Assembly (NCBI GenBank): GCA_016718345.1
Contig: JADKDN010000003.1
Coordinates: 197,054 to 261,053 of the forward strand
Length of the DNA stretch: 64,000 nt
Direction of reading: 5' to 3'
Source: Flavobacterium sp.
GTDB taxonomy: Bacteria > Bacteroidota > Bacteroidia > Flavobacteriales > Flavobacteriaceae
Below are positions 60,435 through 64,000 of this stretch, in pieces. The notes under the pieces are model-generated. The model was not told the origin of the DNA. It ran no database searches and was given only the letters and a program-made list of their open reading frames with translations. Every line of letters begins with the position of its first letter. The first letter of the stretch is position 1. The position numbers were made by a program, and so were the translations under genes.

Positions 60435-62138
60435 TTAAATATCCAAATCAAAGGTTTTTCGTAGTAACTCAAGGTTGGGATTTATTTCGTTCAATCTGTT
60501 GTATTTGTCTTGTGCAGTAAAGGCAAATTTGTTTTCGATACTTTCATTTACAATTACGTTTATCGTAATATCGTGATTGTGTAAGTGTCCTTTTAAATAG
60601 CCCAATAATCCATTTTTTTCAGATTCAAAATCAATTTTTGAGCCCTCATTTGGCAATTCAATAGTAATTTCGGTTCCATTCAATACTGGGTCGTTTATGG
60701 ATAATAAAGATTCCATGATTTTATACCCTTTGTCTCCCAGTTTCTGAGCATATTTATTCCAATGCAAGAGCATATCGGTTTCAGTAAACGGTTCTGTAGG
60801 AAGTTGAACAGCTTCTTTTATATAGGATTTATTGTTTTCTTGCAATTCTCTTTTGGCACGAATACTAGCTAACGAAAGCGCTGATACTTTTGTTTCCGCA
60901 CTGGGAATTTGAGTTGTTTTTGGAGCTACTTCTGTTGTTGGTTCTGCTACTGTTTTCAACTTTATTTTCTACAGATGCCAGAACTGGAATATCAAGAATT
61001 TCTGGTGATTCTACCGCCAGTTCCAGCACTCGACCGTAGAAATGTTTGGCAGGAATTATATATCCGTCAACTTTTTTTTTTCTCCATCAAAAGTGATAGA
61101 GGCCAGTTGCATCAAGCAAAGTTCTACTAATAATCGTTGATTTTGAGAAAGTTTGTATTTCAAATCGCAATCATTGGCAATTTCTATTCCTTTGAGTAAA
61201 AAATCTTGAGTTGCTTTTTGAGATTGTACCTCGTATAACTTTTGAGCTTGTTCTCCAACTTCTAATAAAGATAGTGTCGAAGGGTTTTACAAACCAATAA
61301 ATCTCTAAAATGTGAAGCCAATCCTGAAACAAAATGATGTCCATCAAAACCTTTGGCAAGAATATCATTGTAAGCCATTAACAAATCGGAATTTTATTTT
61401 CTAAAATTAAATCGGTAATGTTGATGTAGGTTTCGTAATCTAAAACATTTAGATTTTCGGTAACGGCTTGTCTTGTTAAATTATTTCCGCAATAGGAAAC
61501 AACTCGGTCAAAAATGGACAAGGCATCTCGCATGGCACCATCCGCTTTTTGAGCAATAATGTGCAAGGCATCGTCTTCAAATTGAACCCCTTGATTTTCT
61601 GCAACCTCTGCCAGATGTTCTTTAGCATCTTTAACAGTAATTCGTTTGAAATCAAAAATCTGACAGCGCGATAATATTGTAGGGATGATTTTATGTTTTT
61701 CGGTCGTAGCCAATATAAAAATGGCGTGTTTTGGTGGCTCTTCCAATGTTTTCAAGAACGCATTGAAAGCTGCCGAAGATAACATGTGCACCTCGTCTAT
61801 AATGTATACTTTATACTGTCCAGTTTGTGGTGGAATACGAACTTGATCAATCAAATTTCTAATGTCATCAACGGAATTGTTTGAAGCGGCATCCAATTCA
61901 AAACATTGAAAGCAAAATCTTCGTTGGGATCATCATAACCGGGTTGGTTGATTTTTCGAGCCAAGATTCTAGCACAAGTTGTTTTTCCTACACCTCTTGG
62001 TCCAGTAAATAATAGGGCAGAAGCCAAATGATTCGTTTCTATGGCATTCAATAAAGTATTGGTAATAGCTTGTTGTCCTACAACATCTTTAAATGTTTGC
62101 GGACGATACTTGCGAGCCGATACTATAAATTGTTCCAT
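60435..62138 (-). CDS. dnaX: DNA polymerase III subunit gamma/tau, several frameshifts
   Basis: Clamp-loader subunit of about 565 residues when joined. Motifs: MEQFIVSARKYRPQTFKDVV, LFTGPRGVGKTTCARILARK (Walker A), LDAASNNSVDDIRNLIDQVR, VYIIDEVHMLSSAAFNAFLK (Walker B), FILATTEKHKIIPTILSRCQ (sensor 1), AQKADGAMRDALSIFDRVVS, then domain III and a tau-like C-terminus (MLLHWNKYAQKLGDKGYKIM). Breaks: one T missing near 61912; a gap near 61385 before LLMAYNDILAKGFDGHHFVS; one near 61280 before VGEQAQKLYEVQSQKATQDF; ones near 61080 and 60960. The zinc-binding Cys module of proteobacterial DnaX is absent between Walker A and LDAASNN. Confidence 0.93.
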
Positions 62139-62305
62139 AGAATTGGATTGGATAGCAAATATAGTTTTTAATTTAAAGATTGAAAAATTTAAAGATTGAA
62201 AGATGAAAAAATAATAGCTATAATGACAATAGCAATAGCAATAGCAAAATTTAAAATCTACACTTTAAAATCTGCAATCTAAATTCTTAAATCCTTACTT
62301 TTGCA

Positions 62306-62627
62306 CTGCAGACCGCCTTATCGCCGCCCGCCTAGGTGGGGGGAGGAAAGTCCGGACACCACAGAGAAGCATATCGGGTAACACCCGTCACCCGTCCCGA
62401 AGCTTCGGGACGAGGGAGGACAAGTGCAACAGAAAGTATGTACAGGTAATGCTGTAGTGAAACCAGGTAAACTCTATGCGGTGAAATTTCAAGTATATCG
62501 GCATTTAAGGGCTTCTCGTCCGTTGTCGAAGGGTAGAAAGATGGATCCCGATAGTAATGTCGGGACTAGATAAATGATAAGGGCGCTTCGGCGACTAAGA
62601 ATCCGGCTTATAGGTCTGCTTTTTTTA
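62306..62627 (+). ncRNA. rnpB: RNase P RNA
   Basis: The catalytic RNA of RNase P, about 320 bases. The ends pair (GCAGACC near 62308 with GGTCTGC near 62614). The 5-prime conserved core GAGGAAAGTCCGGACACCAC (CR-I) and a later AGAAAGTATGTACAG segment are present; near the 3-prime end GATAAGGGCGCTTCGGC, GACTAAGAATCCGGCTTATA and a T run follow. A -7 element TACTTTTG (62296-62303) precedes it. It trims the 5-prime ends of pre-tRNAs. Confidence 0.92.
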
Positions 62628-62761
62628 ATTATACGTTTGGTTTCAATGAGTTTTCGATATCACCTGGGCAGACAGGCATTTTTTGTTCCGTTTTACTTCA
62701 CAAAAAACACTCGAACTGACGGTTTCGATACTTAGATGTAATGAGTTGAAAACATAAATTT

Positions 62762-64000
62762 ATGAGCAATTTTTCTTCTGATACTTCATCAAAACCTCAA
62801 AAAAGTTTGCCTTTCAAAATTGTAACCAACCTTACTTTTTGGGTTTTTATTGCTATTGTTGCTGGTGTTCTTTTGGGTCATTTTTTTCCTGAAAAGGGGA
62901 TACAAATGGAAATCATCGGGAAGACTTTTGTTTCTATTATCAAACTTTTTATTGCACCTATTATTTTTCTGACTATTGTTTTGGGGATTTCGGGCATTGG
63001 CGATTTAGGAAAGGTGGGTCGGATAGGTTTAAAATCTTTGTTTTATTTTGAGGTGGTTTCGACCTTGGCTTTGGCTATAGGTGTGGCCGTAGCCTACTTT
63101 TTTGAACCAGGGAATATTAACAAATCGGGCTTGGATTTGCAGGATGCGAGTACTTTTACTCAGAATGCTTCGGAGCATTTTTCATGGGTGCAGTTCTTTT
63201 TGTCCAATTTAACCTTGCAAGTTTTGGTGGTGGCGATTGTGGTTGGGATTTATCTAAACTTTTATAAACATCGGGATCATGCGGTTTTGGTTTTGGAACG
63301 ATTTTCTAAGTTTGTGTTTTTGGGGTTGAAGTATGTCATGTATCTCGCACCGCTTGGCGCTTTTGGTGGAATGGCATTTACGATTGGCAAGTTTGGATTG
63401 GCAACTCTAATTCCTTTAGGGAAATTGATGCTTTCGGTTTACTTGACCATGTTTTTGTTTGTTTTGTGGTTTTGGGTGCTATTCTTCGGTATTATAAAAT
63501 AAAGATGCTCGATTTGTTGAAATACATTCGAGAAGAATTGCTACTGGTTTTGGGAACTTCATCGTCTGAAGCGGCTTTGCCTTCGATTATGGTGAAGTTG
63601 GAACATTTGGGTGGCAGTAAAATCGGTGGTGGGCTTGGTGATACCAACGGGCTATTCTTTCAATCTCGATGGGACTTCGATTTATTTGTCAATGGCGGTG
63701 ATTTTCTTGATTGTATAATGTGCATTTGAGTTTTTGGGAAATATTGAGCATCATTGTGATTTTGATGATTACCTCTAAAGGGGCTGCGGGTGTGACGGGA
63801 AGTGGATTTATTGTTTTGGCTTCGACCTTGACAGCGATTCATAAAATACCTGTGGAAGGCTTGGCTTTTTTGCTTGGGGTTGATAAATTTATGAGCGAGG
63901 CTAGAGCAATTACCAACCTAATTGGGAACAGCGTTGCGACGATTGTTATTTCGAAGAGTGAGGGTGATTTTTCTGAACCGAATATGGAAATGGACTTGGA
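62762..64000 (+). CDS. dicarboxylate/amino acid:cation symporter, frameshifted and cut by the window end
   Basis: DAACS-family (GltP/DctA-like) secondary transporter in the cytoplasmic membrane. The chain starts [20 protein letters not shown] and has multiple helices: [74 protein letters not shown]. Conserved motifs follow across three frame breaks (near 63470, 63630 and 63715): [20 protein letters not shown] (serine-rich loop), [40 protein letters not shown] and [20 protein letters not shown] (helix 8). The frame is open to the last base. Substrate (glutamate, aspartate or C4 acids) cannot be told from the sequence. Confidence 0.93.

Noticed and set aside
62160..62260. Short AAATTTAAAGATTGAAA and AGCAAT repeats as a functional array
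   Set aside because: They are low-complexity AT-rich repeats of two or three units in the gap before the RNase P RNA, without symmetry or a gene to control other than rnpB.

Overview
The window looks like a chromosomal segment of a Flavobacterium-like Bacteroidota. It is AT-rich, its promoters follow the Bacteroidota pattern (TTG, about 19 bases, TAnnTTTG), and it carries type IX secretion sorting domains, a PorP/SprF plus OmpA gliding-type adhesin locus and many short flavobacterial lipoproteins. The identification rests on protein families and gene order only; no search was run.

Layout. 1-6000: pheT, small secreted proteins, and a Cache/HAMP histidine kinase with its LuxR-type response regulator. 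6159-11760: an accessory stretch of small orphan ORFs, a coiled-coil protein, an HTH protein with extra in-frame stops, an unusual GCGTA/TACGC array, a T9SS-sorted leucine-rich-repeat protein, a nuclease-like protein and a 28-base G tract. 11816-13831: a type I pullulanase with an internal deletion, and a small membrane protein. 14078-25252: a long co-directional purine-catabolism cluster (guaD, xdhA, xdhB, xdhC, allB, alc, puuD, a uraD-uraH fusion, and an aldolase-like DUF6986 gene). It converts guanine through xanthine, urate, 5-hydroxyisourate, OHCU and allantoin to allantoate and ureidoglycolate. 25528-31520: dnaK, a small secreted protein, pta and ackA. 31625-37104: a RidA-family protein, glutaminyl cyclotransferase, the SRP RNA, an SDR, a beta-barrel-like protein, an FSA-type transaldolase and a thioredoxin-fold lipoprotein. 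37261-43362: an ABC-F ATPase, pyrR-pyrB, ribonuclease Z with its small upstream partner, pdxH and a CAP-domain lipoprotein. 44227-56235 (minus strand): small secreted protein, giant type B T9SS adhesin, PorP/SprF protein, OmpA-family protein. 56809-60329: sixA-like, ppk1, ppx (polyphosphate). 60435-62138: dnaX. 62306-62627: RNase P RNA. 62762-end: a dicarboxylate symporter running off the window.

The main caveat is sequence quality. More than thirty reading-frame breaks occur, most of them one base at a short homopolymer, and they hit indispensable genes (dnaK, dnaX, xdh, pta, ackA). I read most as consensus errors and give each such gene as one feature spanning its pieces. A few breaks do not fit that explanation as simply: in-frame stop codons, a roughly 100-codon deletion in pullulanase, and irregular junctions at one fixed point of the adhesin repeat. 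These are listed separately.

The most striking structure is the adhesin's array of 29 full 81-bp (27-residue) units plus one partial unit at 49108-51470.
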